Assembly: GCA_033980235.1 (NCBI GenBank)
Contig: CM067075.1
Coordinates: 23,817,061-23,881,060 of the forward strand
Length of the DNA: 64,000 nucleotides
Origin: Diadema setosum
Taxonomy: Eukaryota; Echinodermata; Echinoidea; Diadematoida; Diadematidae
Direction of reading: 5' to 3'
Positions 1 through 11,811 of the stretch are shown piece after piece (positions within the stretch are counted from its first letter, which is position 1; the number at the start of each line of letters is the position of its first letter). The notes under the pieces were generated by a model that worked only from the letters and a program-made list of their open reading frames with translations, was not told the origin of the DNA and did not search any database. Position numbers and translations under genes: made by a program.

Positions 1-132
1 GATTCTCTCGCCATGAAACTGTATGCTCAGTGCTTCCGATGGATCATACAAAAGATCAACAACCGCATCAAGGGCTTCGGCACTTACTGCTCCATTGGCG
101 TCCTCGACATCTTTGGTTTCGAGAACTTTGAG
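1..132 (+). CDS. Myo10: Myo10 exon 1 of window: motor domain, switch II region
   Basis: Reads in frame from base 1 as DSLAMKLYAQCFRWIIQKIN and ends LDIFGFENFE before the donor GTAGGG. LDIFGFE is the switch II motif of the myosin nucleotide site, which couples ATP hydrolysis to the lever arm. It encodes 44 codons and ends in phase 0. The true exon start may lie upstream of the window. The internal ATG at 13 is an ordinary methionine, not the gene start. Confidence 0.93.
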
Positions 133-441
133 GTAGGGGTAATATTACATACAGTTGTTGTTGTAATATTACATACAGGATGTGGGATTGTGGGAGAGTC
201 AGTTCTAGTGGTGGTCATAGCTATTTTTGAGATGGTTTGTTGATGTATTAGGTACTATGTACAGGGATGATGATGATGAAAAGGATGATAATGTTGTTGA
301 TTGTAGCAGTGATGATGGTGATATTGACAATGGTTGATATACTAATGATACTGGTGTTTGAACAATGATTGAACATACCTAATCATGATACTATGATGAT
401 GGTGGTGATGATGATAATGATGTTGTTGATGATGATGATGG

Positions 442-494
<53 letters not shown>

Positions 495-1264
495 GTGATG
501 ATGGTGATGATGGTGATGATGATGATGATGATGATGTTGATGTTGATGTTGATGATGTTTATTATGGTAAAGTCATGATGGGTGATAGTACTGGTTTTCA
601 GAGATAATAATGTTTGATTGTGATTAATGATAATCATGATAAAGTACTGAAGATGTTAGTAATTGAAGTAATGATGGTGATGAAAATGATGATGTTAGTT
701 TTGGTAATGATAATGTTGATAAAGTCGATGATGGGTGGTAGTGATGAGTTAAGAGGTACTGATGATGGTAACTGTATGCCTTACAAGTGTGGAGATTATA
801 GTGGTGCCGTTGGTGATGATAATGATGATGATGGGTAGTCAAGACTTCATGACTCACACTAACAAATCAGATTTATGGTGATGATGATCATCTTACCAAT
901 GAAGATGATTATATAGATGATACATTGAAACATATGCATGCTTTGGAATATAGTAAAAATTGTCTACGATGCTGGGATGAAGGTGGTACATGTAACTTTA
1001 GACGTGATTATGACGACGATGATGAAAATGATGACAATGATGATGCTTAAAATGATGATGAGGATTAAAGATGTGTGGATTGCTGCAATCAAAGGTGCAT
1101 CATAACTTAACACACATACATGTACCTGTATATTCCTTAATCCGTTGTGTGCATTGAATGCCATTTGTCACAGAAAACCCCAGAGCATCACACATAATGT
1201 TCAAAGTTCCTGGTACAGAAAGGGTTTAATCCAAAACAATCTTTACACATCATACTGTTTCCAG
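133..1264 (+). other. Intron 1, rich in GAT/ATG repeats
   Basis: Begins GTAGGG and ends TTTCCAG. About 260-1,070 is dominated by perfect and degenerate GAT trinucleotides. The long Met/Ile/Asp-rich reading frames here are products of the repeat. No other feature is seen. Confidence 0.8.
375..560 (+). repeat. (GAT)n microsatellite
   Basis: Nearly uninterrupted ATG/GAT trinucleotides, densest at 430-555, with occasional GGT and GTT variants. It lies inside intron 1 and is non-coding. Confidence 0.93.
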
Positions 1265-1432
1265 GTGAACAGATTTGAGCAGTTCAACATCAACTACGCC
1301 AACGAGAAGCTCCAGGAGTACTTCAACAAACATATCTTCTCACTGGAGCAGCACGAGTACGCAGCTGAGGGTCTGGAATGGGTGGACATTGCCTACCAGG
1401 ACAATGGGGAGTGTCTCGACCTGGTGGAGAAG
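1265..1432 (+). CDS. Myo10: Myo10 exon 2: motor domain, relay helix region
   Basis: Acceptor TTTCCAG and donor GTAACA bound 56 codons, phase 0 at both ends. The product begins VNRFEQFNINYANEKLQEYF and contains NKHIFSLEQHEY and DNGECLDLVEK. This is the relay helix and following loop, which pass the switch II state to the converter. FEQFNINYANEKLQ is highly conserved across myosins. Confidence 0.96.
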
Positions 1433-1442
1433 GTAACACTCC

Positions 1443-1546
1443 CTTAACCCAATCAGAATGAGCTGATTTTGCTCTAAAACATGCATTTCCCATATGCTGT
1501 AGATACCTGTCTGGGCATACTCAGGACTAGTTTTCAACAGGTTAAA
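1443..1546 (+). repeat. Degenerate small palindromic MITE (TTAACCCGTTGAGG family)
   Basis: Carries the parts GCTGATTTTGCTCTAAAACA, GCATTTCCCAT, CTGGGCATACTCAGGACT and CAACAGGTTAA, in the order seen in the better copies at 8,626-8,806 and 22,936-23,027. It is more diverged than those copies. Confidence 0.6.
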
Positions 1547-3756
1547 CCATAAGAGTCCCAGAAATCATGTTTCTTTGGTTTAGTGCTGTATCATTTTGAT
1601 TTTAATCTGCAGTATTCAACATTTCTATTCATCTGAAAGCAGGAGAAAACCTTCCATTCATTTGAGCCCGATTTGGCCATTTTCCACTGTTTGATTTGGA
1701 TGCAGAATTTTTTAAAAGCTTTTCTTTACTTGCTAATTTATTCAATTTATTTTCATATTTCTCAATGAAGGAATGTACATCAAATATAATAAAATGTGAA
1801 TATAAAGTGAATCATAATATCCGGCTTGGATGCACAGTAAATTAATGTAAACATATAAAACATAGCGGGCAATGTTCGTAAGTTTGGCTCTCTGTATAAC
1901 GCTAAAGAAATATGATGGAACCTACTTGAAAGTGAGCTTGTTAAGCGTAGGTCCCAAATTCTGAACAGAGTGTAAGATACAGATGAGGAGCACGGATGCA
2001 ACGTAGGACCAAAATAAAGAAAAACAAATTCTAAAATGAAAGGCAAAAATACACGGGGCAATAACAGAATCTTCTCAATACAAATAGTGATAAACAGACA
2101 ACCACATTCTGCAAATAGATGTAAGAACAGTTGATTTAGCAATGTTGACAAGATGGTGTAAGCATACGATTTGAACAATGCTGCAAAAAGAACAACTCGA
2201 CATGCGAGTCCTCGGAAGAGACACGTTAAGCCTAAAGAGTGACAATATAAACATTCAACAAAGAATTAGAATTACCAGCCAGTATAGTGCTGAGATGAAT
2301 ACAATGCTATTAATGATTCTCAAATTGGCAACACATTTGAGAAGATTTAAGTTCCAGTGTCTATCTCAAATTACCATCTTTTTGTGTTAATTTCTACTGA
2401 TTTTATGCAGATTTGATGAATTAGCTAGTTTCATCTAATTTTTTTTTTCCACAATAAAGATATGCTGTGAAATTGTTTAATTGTGACAAGATGAAAATTT
2501 TCGTCAGAATAAGACGGTAAAACTTTATTTCCATTAAACATTCAGTTTGCTTTAATGAAGAGAGTAAAATCAAATGAATAGAATGGTAATATAGGTTTTA
2601 TTGTTTAAGATATACCCAAATAAGAAAGCTTTCGAATTTGAAAGTATCACATGTCATTAAAAAAAAAATACAAAGAAACAACAACAGTTATACAAGTAGC
2701 AACCTTATATTCAAATTAGGTATGAGGTGGTGATGTCATAATGGCCTCACAAGTCTCTTATTGGCCCGCTCACCTCTTGTCTCTGGCTACCACTTTAAAA
2801 ACTTCCTGTATGTACAGAAATTATGTATGTAGTAAAGAACATCCACGTATTAGCTTGACCAGTGACTAATGATTGTGGTTCCACTATACCGCAGAAATGT
2901 TTGTTTACGGCGACTGCCGGTTGCTTGGCACCATTGAAAGAAGTGAAAGTCAATGACACGGCCATAAAATTATATTGTGAGGGAGGAGGAGAGTGTGGTG
3001 TTACATGATCCAATAATGCCTTCAATGTACAGTGTTTATAATATGTATCATGATACTTTGTTTCATTGTTTCAAAGGTCACAGCAGTCATTAGAGTTTTT
3101 GTGCTGGGTCTGCACGTGTATACCTTTTATATGGATGTGTCCATGTTCTACAATGTGAAGGGAACATTGAGAATATCTCTGCCAAAATGGCTGCAGTATC
3201 GAACCTGTCTACAAAGACCACCCGTCACCTGTTCTTCCTTCCAAATATCATGCAATCATGTGAAGGGATGTGTACATCTACTGGTACATGCAGAATTGCA
3301 ATCCCATTATCTTCGCTGAAGAAAATCAGTATTCAAATAAACTGCAATGAAAACAAGAAACTTCCAAGAACTTCTTGGTATGATGGGTTACTAAACTTTT
3401 GTACTGGTACTGATCCAATGCAAAACAGAAACCTTGATATTACCAAAACAAAGTAAAACAAGAAGAATAGGGAGAAAACCTTGGTTCTTGTGAATAAGTT
3501 GGGCTGAGGACTTGGCTCCATACTTACGGTTTCAGTTTCATGGAAACGATGGAGGATCCAGGACATTACTGTCTTGTTGACTATCTCACAGTATTGGAAA
3601 GTACATTATCATTTAAATCAAAGATTACTTTCAGAAAGGTTTTTGCACTTTGAGAAATGGAATTGTTGTTATTGTTGTTGATGTAAGGTATATTTTATAA
3701 TGGACAGAAAACAAGTGACAAAATACAAAGGTCTGCTTTAAACTGTGATTGGTGGT

Positions 3757-3816
3757 ATAATGTTTTATTATTATTATCGTTATTATTATTATAATTAATC
3801 TGATGATGATGATGTC

Positions 3817-3858
<42 letters not shown>

Positions 3859-3871
3859 CATCATTATTATT

Positions 3872-3954
<83 letters not shown>

Positions 3955-3990
3955 CATCATCATCATTATTATTACTTCTGCTACTACTAC
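3757..3990 (+). repeat. (TTA)n / (TCA)n compound microsatellite
   Basis: TTA repeats alternate with a TCA block at about 3,870-3,925 and lead into CTACTACTA. The matching array in the second copy is at 18,733-18,970 and has different block lengths. Homopolymeric Ile, Asn, Asp and Met frames here are artefacts. Confidence 0.9.
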
Positions 3991-4434
3991 TACTACTACT
4001 GCTGCCAACACTGCTACTACTACTTCTTCTTCTAGTAATATTTATTAAACCCCTTTTTTCCTTGGTCATTATCTTCTTCTTCATCTCTTCCTTCCTTTCC
4101 TCCTCTGTTGTTTCTTTTTCAATTTCTTCTTTTCTTCTTATTCCTATTCTGCTGCTACTCCTACCTGTGTTGTTGTTATTACCCTTATAAGTCATTGTCA
4201 TCCTCATCACCTTTTTTTAGAAATTCCTTACCAAGGGTATGGAGTAAGCTTCAAGGGAAATGTTTCTCACATTTGCAGAGAGACACAGAAATGTTTATAT
4301 AGCACTTGCAGGGAACTTCAAAACTTCTGTCTATTACCAGTTGATTACCTCACAGCATTTGTAGAACTTGTTGTCGGGCTCAATTGATTCAGATGTATTT
4401 ATGTTTTTCTGTGTGTACTTTTCTGTTGCCATAG

Positions 4435-4527
4435 AAACTTGGTATCCTCTCTCTGATTGACGAGGAGAGCCGCTTCCCAAAAGGAACGGATTCCACCATG
4501 CTGAGCAAGCTACACAGTACACATCAG
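4435..4527 (+). CDS. Myo10: Myo10 exon 3 (first copy): motor domain
   Basis: Acceptor TTGCCATAG and donor GTAATG bound 31 codons beginning [20 protein letters not shown], phase 0 at both ends. The LIDEE(S) motif with the following GTD is a standard part of the myosin lower 50 kDa region. An identical 93-nt copy lies at 19,408-19,500. Confidence 0.95.
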
Positions 4528-4812
4528 GTAATGATCTACCATGTTTGGGACAAAGTTTGAATTATGTGCATATAAAATAATTGTGACATCTGCATTACCA
4601 AATGTGCTTTTAAACAGTGCCCCCAAAATACTCATTGGGATACTGCATACACCATTTATTATGCTATTTGTGAATTAAACAAGGAAAATTATTAACTCTG
4701 ATGTCAACATGAATGCAATGTGCACTTGTATTTTTTCTTCTGTAACAGTGTTTTGTTTCTACTAATCATCCACTTTACTGTAAATGTGCAGTGTTTTATG
4801 ATGTCGATTTTT

Positions 4813-5974
4813 TATGCCTCCGCCACGAAGTGGTGCCGGAGGCATTATGTTTTCAGGTTGTCCGTCCGTCCGTCCTTCCATCCGTCCTTCCGTCCGTCCG
4901 TCCGTCCTTCCGTCCGTCCTTCCGTCCGTCCGTAATGAATTTTGTGGACAGGGTAACTATCAAAACCTTTTGAGGTATCCTAATGAAACTTGGCATGTAT
5001 GTGTATTAGGGGGTGAAGTTGTGCCTATCAACTTTTGGGTGCACATACTCAAGGTCAAAGGTCAAAAGGTCAAGGTCAAATGCTTAAAATTTCACTATTT
5101 CCCCCATATCTATGCAGTGCCTGAAGATATTTTCTTGAAACTTTGTGTATACATGTATTACCCAATTAAGATTCTCTGGTAATAGTTTGGGGTCATGATG
5201 TCAAAAGGTCAAAGGTCAAAAGGTCAAGTAAAATGTTAAAATTTCACTTTTTTATCTCTATCTTGGAAATTGTTCAAGGTACAAAGTATATATACATGTA
5301 CTGACTGGCAGTGGTTATCTAGGGAATTTGGGGTTCATGGGGTCAAAGGTAAGGGGTCAAAGGTCAAGGGCAATACTTCAAAATTTTACTATTTTCCTTA
5401 TATATATGCAATGCCAGCAGGATTATTTTTTTTTAAACTTGAAGTATGCATGTGTAACTCACTAGATATTCTCTGGGATTTTTTTTTTCTTTTGCCAAGA
5501 AGGTCAAAGGCCAAAAGGTCAAAGATCAAGTGAAAGTGCTGAACTTACTTCTTTCTCCATATCTTTGAAGTGGCTCAAATTATCTTTAAACTTAGTACAT
5601 ATTTATGTATGTTCTGCCTGACAGTGATTCTCTTATGAATCAAAGGCCAGATGAAAATGATAACAATTTACTGTTCAATACAGAAATTGCACTTTTACTC
5701 CATACCTTGAAACTTTCTCAAGTGTGTAAACTTATGAAAGGGTCAAAGTCGAAGTTAAAGTTCTTAAATCCCCAAATACATGCTCTCCTATTCATCCAAT
5801 TAAACATAGGTCAAGGAAGGTGAACATTCAATACATTTGTGACAAACATGTCATTTTAATATTTTGCCAATTTTGTGAAAATGTAATCACACATTGTCCA
5901 CATGTGCTATAGACCTATTAGGAGAATCATGCATTATGGCGGAGGCATACCAGTCGCCATAGCGACATTTCTAG
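4813..5974 (+). mobile_element. Helentron-like non-autonomous element (HINE-like), copy A
   Basis: Subterminal inverted repeats TATGCCTCCGCCA (4,813-4,825) and TGGCGGAGGCATA (5,937-5,949) match exactly. A (GTCC)n block follows the 5' end at about 4,858-4,930. A short hairpin GTCGC-CATA-GCGAC (5,953-5,966) lies a few bases before the 3' end CTAG. No target duplication is seen and the element sits in a T tract. The equivalent site near 19,785 in the second copy is empty. Helentron-derived elements are known to combine subterminal inverted repeats, a microsatellite, a 3' hairpin and T-T insertion, which is the basis of the call. It carries many AGGTCA motifs and no transposase or helicase frame. 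A 1.16 kb relative lies at 30,202-31,359. Confidence 0.7.
5052..5366 (+). promoter_or_regulatory. Cluster of AGGTCA half-sites including DR1 arrangements
   Basis: Exact AGGTCAAAGGTCA (two half-sites one base apart, the DR1 form bound by RXR, HNF4 and COUP-TF family receptors) occurs at 5,052-5,064 and 5,206-5,218. A near match occurs at 5,354-5,366, with further single AGGTCA copies between. The motifs belong to the mobile element. Regulatory activity is not shown. Confidence 0.45.
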
Positions 5975-6350
5975 TTTTGAATTTGTGCTCACCATCTGAA
6001 AACAGTATATAATTATGCAAATATTTTTGAGACATTAATTCTTTATACATAATTTCTTTCATCTGCAAAATTGTAGAATTTAGATTGGCCTTCTTTTTTG
6101 CAACTGATTGACATATTGCCCTTTATTGATCTAAATTGGCCTGGCATGAAAATTGAATTGTTTATAGCATTTTCTTGCCAGCAAGGATGTTGAACATTTT
6201 TCAATCAAAAAATGTATTTTATTTGGGTTGTGGCTAATGCTTGAACACAAAGAGGAATAATTCTTTTTTACTGATGGACAAATATCCATTGTGTCCAAAA
6301 GACTGATAACTTATCTATTTTCTTTCTAATTTTCTCATAAATTCTTGCAG

Positions 6351-6502
6351 AAAAATATGTTCTACATCAAACCAAGAGTGACCAATGTCCAGTTTGGCAT
6401 CAGACACTACGCGGGTGATGTCTACTATACCACAACAGGCTTCTTGGAGAAGAACCGAGACACATTCCGAGATGACATCCTCATTCTCATGAAGGAGAGC
6501 AG
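6351..6502 (+). CDS. Myo10: Myo10 exon 4 (first copy): motor domain
   Basis: Acceptor TTCTTGCAG and donor GTAAGA bound 152 nt ending in phase 2. The product reads KNMFYIKPRVTNVQFGIRHY, then AGDVYYTTTGFLEKNRDTFR. The HYAG(D/E)V and FLEKNRDT motifs are strongly conserved in myosin motors near the actin interface. The copy at 20,168-20,319 differs at four third-codon positions and encodes the same peptide. Confidence 0.96.
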
Positions 6503-8625
6503 GTAAGAATCTCTATCCTCTTGTGAGTTTCCATGGCAACACATTAGTTATCAGATGCTGGCAGAATATGGGTGTGGTCTGGTAAAATTTTGTGTGAATA
6601 TTCCAGATTGTGCCCGTTTGAAGGGTTTTGTCATCATTGAGGAAAATGTTAATTTTCACTGGTGTTATAGGCACAGGTGTATTTGAGGGTGTATGTGGAC
6701 TGGTTAAAGACAGGAAAAGAATGCATACCAGATATGTCAATATAGTTGTAAGTTATGCATGAGCATGACTCTTCTGATACTTGGCAACATAAATACATCC
6801 AAGTGTATGTGTGTGAATGGTAGTGTAGGTGGTAGTGAACGGGTGGGAATGTGTGTGTGTGTTTATTTTTTTTTTTCATTCAGTTGTACCTTGAAAACAC
6901 TGTTCTGCCTCTGACAATCATGACCACATTCACAAAATGGTTTTGGTGATGTGAATAATACTGTAGGCATGCAGTTGGTTGTGATTGGGTTAGCCTGTGA
7001 AGAAAACATTTTTTACTCATGCTCTCATGGTCTGCATGTCTTGGCTTTACTGGCACTTCACATTTTAAAGATCCTGCCACATGAGGGCAGTAGACAGTGT
7101 GGCTCTAGCTGTTTTCTGTGAATCTATAAAGTAGATCCATCGTGGGATTGCAGTAGCAGTAACAGCATAATATCGAACTATGGTCACATGACTTGTCCAA
7201 TCCTGGTTGGATTAACATCACTGAGAGATGTATGTAATGCAATCCTGCTCCGTCTGTCAAAAGATTAAAGGCACATTCAAAGTTTTCATGCTCATTGTTG
7301 AAAATAGAATAATAATTAATGCTGATGAGGACCTGGTAGAAATTACTGATCAGAAGTATAGTTACTTCATGAATACAGAAACTATGAATATTCAATTGAA
7401 TAATCATGCTGATCATGATTATTCGAGCTATTCAGAAGCAGTACACGGTATTTTTGCATAAATTGCTCTTTCATAGCCTACTGAAGGTGCTGTATATGTG
7501 CTGTGTGTAACCTCAGGAAGTGAAAAGGGTGATTAGTAGAACACTGTAAAAGTGGAAATTTTCGCACCAGTAATTTTTCATGCTCAGTCGGGTGAAACTA
7601 ATGTTGCATATTTTTTTCATTTTGCAGACTCAAAGAGATGAATTATTATTAAGTACTGCATGCAAAAGTATTTGTGCACTTTTATTTTTGTTCTAGTTTC
7701 TTGTCATGTCAAATGCTACAAAATTTCCACACTGCAAAAATTCCTACTTTTACAGTAGGTGTAGTTGTAGCTGTCATACCAGTGGATTCAATCAAAACAA
7801 AACAAGTGAAAACACATAGTAAAAAAATAATAAATCAGTTAGATATGACATAGGTTGACAGTGTTTGATGTTTGGTTTCTTGTGCCACTTCAGCTGTTAC
7901 AGGTAGATCTCTGAGCTGTTCGATTTTTGTTGTAGTTGTTGTGGTCATAAAGGGGCATACAACAAGTACCTTGTAATAGAAAGTTGCCGGGACAGCAAAA
8001 TCATCATAGTGCCCCAAACGGCTTCTTCATCTACCACAACTAATGAACGAGTGGAAACTTGCTTGCGTTCAGTTTCTCATGTTGGGACAGTTGAAGTGAA
8101 TTTTGTGTTTGCAATTTTGGGAATGAGAGTATTTATTTCTGCACATACATGTATTTTATAAATATCTCAGAAAGAAGATTGTGCATCCTACTGTATTTTT
8201 GCACTACCCTAGTTCTGTGGAGTGCGCAAGTTTCCAAAAACTTCCACTCAGAGGAATATTCATTTATGTAGTCATTAGATTTTTTTTTGTATGTATGTGT
8301 GTGTGTCTGTGTGTGTGTCTGTGTGTGTCTTTTAGAGAATGTTCTCTCTGTGTTTTATAGTGTTCTTTAATGTGGTTGGGCCTGAATGAGCCCATTTTAC
8401 TCCTGAGTGTGGGGGTTTGATGTAGATTCCTAAGATAAGAGGAAGCAATTATGTCAGGGAAGAAAGTGTTATTTCCAGTTTTTGACACCTTCTATGGAGG
8501 ATCTTGCTTCGACTGCTGGTTAGTCAGTGCATACAAATATGGCAGAAATGTCACATGTGTTGACTAATACAGCTCATCGTTTCTACTCCAGTGAGCTACT
8601 CCTATGTGTCAAACTGTTTGGCCCT

Positions 8626-8806
8626 TAACCCACTGAGGACAAGTCCTGAGTATACTCGGGCAGGTGTCTATGGGAAATGCATGTTGTAGCAAAATCAGCC
8701 CATCCTCAAAGGGTTAACCCGTTGAGGATGGACTGATTTTGCTACAATACGCATTTCCCATAGACACCTGCCCGAGTATACTCAGGACTTGTCGTCAACG
8801 GGTTAA
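8626..8806. mobile_element. Inverted pair of ~92-bp palindromic MITEs sharing a TTAA
   Basis: Two units, each beginning TTAACCC and ending GGGTTAA, lie back to back and form one long inverted repeat centred near 8,716. Each unit carries GAGTATACTCGGGCAGGTGT or its complement. The matching place in the second copy (22,936-23,027) has only one unit. TTAA at the ends suggests a TTAA-targeting transposase such as piggyBac. Confidence 0.7.
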
Positions 8807-9391
8807 TAGCTGGAATATAGTCTTTCTTCAAGCACCGAAAGAAAGTTTTAAAACTTTTTCGTTCTTTCATAGTGTGCGAGGGAAGACAGCTGATTATTTT
8901 GGGAAGTTTCATTAAGATCAAAAACAAAATAAGAACAACATTTGGATAAACAATGTACCAGTTGCTTTTTAAAAATGACAAGTATTCATACCAGTGTCAA
9001 GTTACCATATTCACATTGGTACTATTACCATGCATACACCATCTTTATTCTGTTATAATATTGTTTCTCATCTTTGTATCAGCATGATTGAGATAAATTG
9101 ACATATCGTCTTATACAATACATGTACTTCTTGAAATTACTTTCAGAGAGCTGAACCGTAGGTAGTTCATGATGAAACTTGGCACATGCCACTCCAATAT
9201 CAAATGTCACTTTCAGATCAGGTTTAATCTTTGAAGATTTACAGGTGAGGATTATTGGCAATTCATAAAAAACACACTTGTTTAGCCAGCTCTCTCCCAT
9301 CCAAAGCCTGTTGCTACTGCAGCATACCTTTTGCTGCCAGTCAGCATTCTAGTAAACAAAACTTGTCTGGTGTCAGATTCATCTCCATCCC

Positions 9392-9561
9392 CAGGGGCGG
9401 ATCCAGGAATTATGTAAAGGGGGGGGGGGGGGCACAACAAATATTTCTGGAGCCACTTCTGGGTTTCATTTCATTTCTTTCTATTTATTTCTTTTGTTTT
9501 TAACGAAAAATAAAGGGGGGGGGGCGTGCGCCGGTTGCGCCCCCCTCTGGATCCGCCACTG
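9392..9561. mobile_element. Short hAT-like MITE, first copy only
   Basis: Ends CAGGGGCGGATCCAG and CTGGATCCGCCACTG form inverted repeats, flanked by ATCCC on both sides (9,387-9,391 and 9,562-9,566). The second copy near 23,638 reads straight through, so this is an insertion. CAGTGGCGGATCCAG-type ends are familiar from hAT MITEs. An 8-bp duplication expected for hAT is not clear, so the superfamily is tentative. Confidence 0.65.
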
Positions 9562-9737
9562 ATCCCATTGTTCCTATGTGTATGATACTTCAAGTTCTGA
9601 TCACAGGTTCCCCCTATACTATTTCATGCATTCAGGTGCATCAAAACACCAAAATTAGTTTTGCGTTTTGCATTACATCTGTGGGTCTTGTGTTTGCAGT
9701 GTGCTACAATTTGAAAGCTGACACCGTGCAATGAGCC

Positions 9738-10007
9738 TGCAATTATACGCAGTTCTCCTTCAAAAGCTACCTTTTGCTGTAATTATTTGAAACATTTCGC
9801 CTCATAGCCTGGGTTATTTGCTATCATATATTTGTAGATCTTGTTAGATCCATTTCCTGTAATCTCTGTTGTATATTTCTGTAGTGTTATTTGTCTGTTT
9901 CGTTTGACTTTTATGAATGAGTTTGTGACACAGGGCCTCTAGGGAGAACAGTGCATTGACTACTGATAGGGCCACCCTGTATAAATATGACTGAATAAAT
10001 AAATAGA

Positions 10008-10066
<59 letters not shown>

Positions 10067-10067
10067 A
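9738..10067 (+). mobile_element. 3' end of a non-LTR retroposon with (TAAA)n tail, first copy only
   Basis: About 330 bp absent from the second copy (junction near 23,813). It ends in a long TAAA repeat (about 9,993-10,067) after GGGCCACCCTGTATAAATATG, which resembles the 3' untranslated tails of L2/CR1-like elements. No coding part remains, so it is a 5'-truncated insertion. Reading frames rich in LFIY come from the tail. Confidence 0.65.
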
Positions 10068-10457
10068 GTAATTGTTTGACAGGGACCTCTCTGGGTTGAT
10101 CTGTGCAAATCAGGATTTCTACCTTTAGCATGCAGGGAGAATCCTCCAATTTTTTACTGTTTGCGGCTCGGTTTGGTAAATGTTATGTCTCGCGTGCAAA
10201 TTGGCAACAGCTGCCCCGGCGGCACTTCCTGTTCTTGCTCAGGTGGTGTAGTAAGCAATAATAGTGATGGCATGCAACTGTAGCAGAAACCATGTCCATC
10301 CAGGTAACCATGACAACAAGGCAAAATTTTTGTCGGTGCTGAATCCCCTTCCACTTTGGAAGAAAGAGCACAGCAATCTTCTACACTGTCTTGAATAGAC
10401 TTTGATTTGTGTGTTACATCCTCTCATACTGTCTTTCCCAAAAAGACAGTAATATTT

Positions 10458-11811
10458 GTGACCGGCGACAACGGTTTCAGGCAAAAGTCGGGAATTTTGA
10501 AAATTCATTTTTTTACTGAATCACATTGCCCATTCCCTAAGCTTTGCATTGATATAAAACACTTGTATTCTTCGGCACCATAAGGGGGCATAGAAAGAGA
10601 AATAAGATGCACTTTTGAAGTTGTTAGCCTGACAAAATTGCAAGAAAACAGGCTTTGAAGATTCACCTCTTTCTCAAAGACAATGTCCGAGCGGCGATGC
10701 GAGGGGAGAATCACCCATCCGTACGATGGTGCCAATCGATGTTAAGCCCCGCCTCTAGCAACCACATCGCCTTCTGATTGGCTCACTGAGAGAGTCAAAT
10801 TTCCCGGGCACCTTCCTCGGAGCTCAGCGTATGGAGCCGAAAAACAATGCGTTTCGCTCGGGTTTGTTTACCAGTGCGTCTTTCAAGATGGCGAATACAA
10901 TAATTTCACGTATGGTGTACATGAACATGACGTGTATGGTGCACGTATTACGCAATGGCATCCACACGCCATGACTGTGTGCATATGTAACAGGAGCGGT
11001 GGCGAATCCACACATTTACAAATCGCGTTTTCATTGTTGTTGATTTGTCTTTATCAATGGCGACCCTTTTGAAAGCAGAATTGCTAGTGCTGGCAAGGGT
11101 CATGCTTGAATTAAAAGAAAAACACGACTCGTTAGTTTGGTGCGATTTTGACTTGTAGTATTTGAATATAATTGGTCACATGTGACCGCTCCTTTCCTCT
11201 TATCTGCCTTCCATTGAGTCAGTCTGCTGTCTTAATCTTTACTACATGTACAAGTAGACAAATCTGAGAATATTTAGTTTTCTTTTCACTCGATTATGTC
11301 ATGCTAAACGATTTTTGTTTCACTTCCGTCGTCGAACATTGCGGTAGAATAGTTTGGACAGAAAGCCAAACGAAGAGCACGCACTACAGAGCGAGCGTAT
11401 AACCCACTAAAGCAAGAACAATGGAGCATGTAATCGTGCACGCGTGGACATAGCATTCCCCACACGCTGCAACTGGTGTCTCCGAAAGCCGAAATATGTA
11501 AATGTATGCGACGCACCAGCCAATCGCATGCGAGACCATGCGCCGTAGCAACACTGGGGATATTGGCGCGGCGTTCGAAAGAAGCTCGAAACTGACGAGT
11601 GCGATCCAACATAGGGTGCTTAAAATTCCATTTTCGATAGGAAAAACTTAGTCTTATGCTATGAAATTTAGCGTAGATGTAGAAAACATATCAAAGATTC
11701 GATTTCTGCAAAAAACCTAAATCGACAAAAATAATGGTCAAAATATTTGTACCCCGCCTAAGAGGGAATTTGCTCTTGCGACTTTTGCCTGAAACCGTTG
11801 TCGTGGGTCAC
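10458..11811. mobile_element. 1,354-bp TIR DNA transposon, first copy only
   Basis: Terminal inverted repeats of about 33 bp with two mismatches lie at 10,458-10,490 and 11,779-11,811. Both contain CGACAACGGTTTCAGGCAAA in their orientation. The direct repeat ATTT flanks the element (10,454-10,457, 11,812-11,815), and the empty site TAATATTTGGCTTTC is preserved near 24,210 in the second copy. No convincing transposase frame exists, so it is non-autonomous. The interior is richer in CpG than its surroundings and has CCAAT-type boxes at 10,777 (reverse) and 11,520. A 4-bp duplication alone does not fix the superfamily. Confidence 0.82.

Larger units (their letters stand above)
1433..4434 (+). 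other. Intron 2
   Basis: Contains a worn copy of a small MITE (1,443-1,546) and trinucleotide repeats at 3,760-3,980. Nothing recognisable was found between about 1,550 and 3,700. From about 3,800 onward the sequence is repeated at about 18,725. Confidence 0.75.
4528..6350 (+). other. Intron 3 (first copy)
   Basis: It is 1,823 bp here but 667 bp in the second copy. Most of the difference is the 1.16 kb Helentron-like insertion at 4,813-5,974. The rest is ordinary AT-rich intron. Confidence 0.8.

Noticed and set aside
369..637. Long Met/Ile/His/Asp-rich open frames in GAT or TTA repeats (also near 3,800, 18,700, 48,300, 57,300, 59,200)
   Set aside because: They follow directly from trinucleotide repeats, appear on both strands in several frames, and lie in introns.
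9911..10149. Frame rich in LFIYLFIY
   Set aside because: Translation of the TAAA tail of the retroposon.
10505..11612. Minus-strand frames inside the 1,354-bp TIR element as transposase
   Set aside because: They are short, unconnected and show no DDE or other transposase motif.
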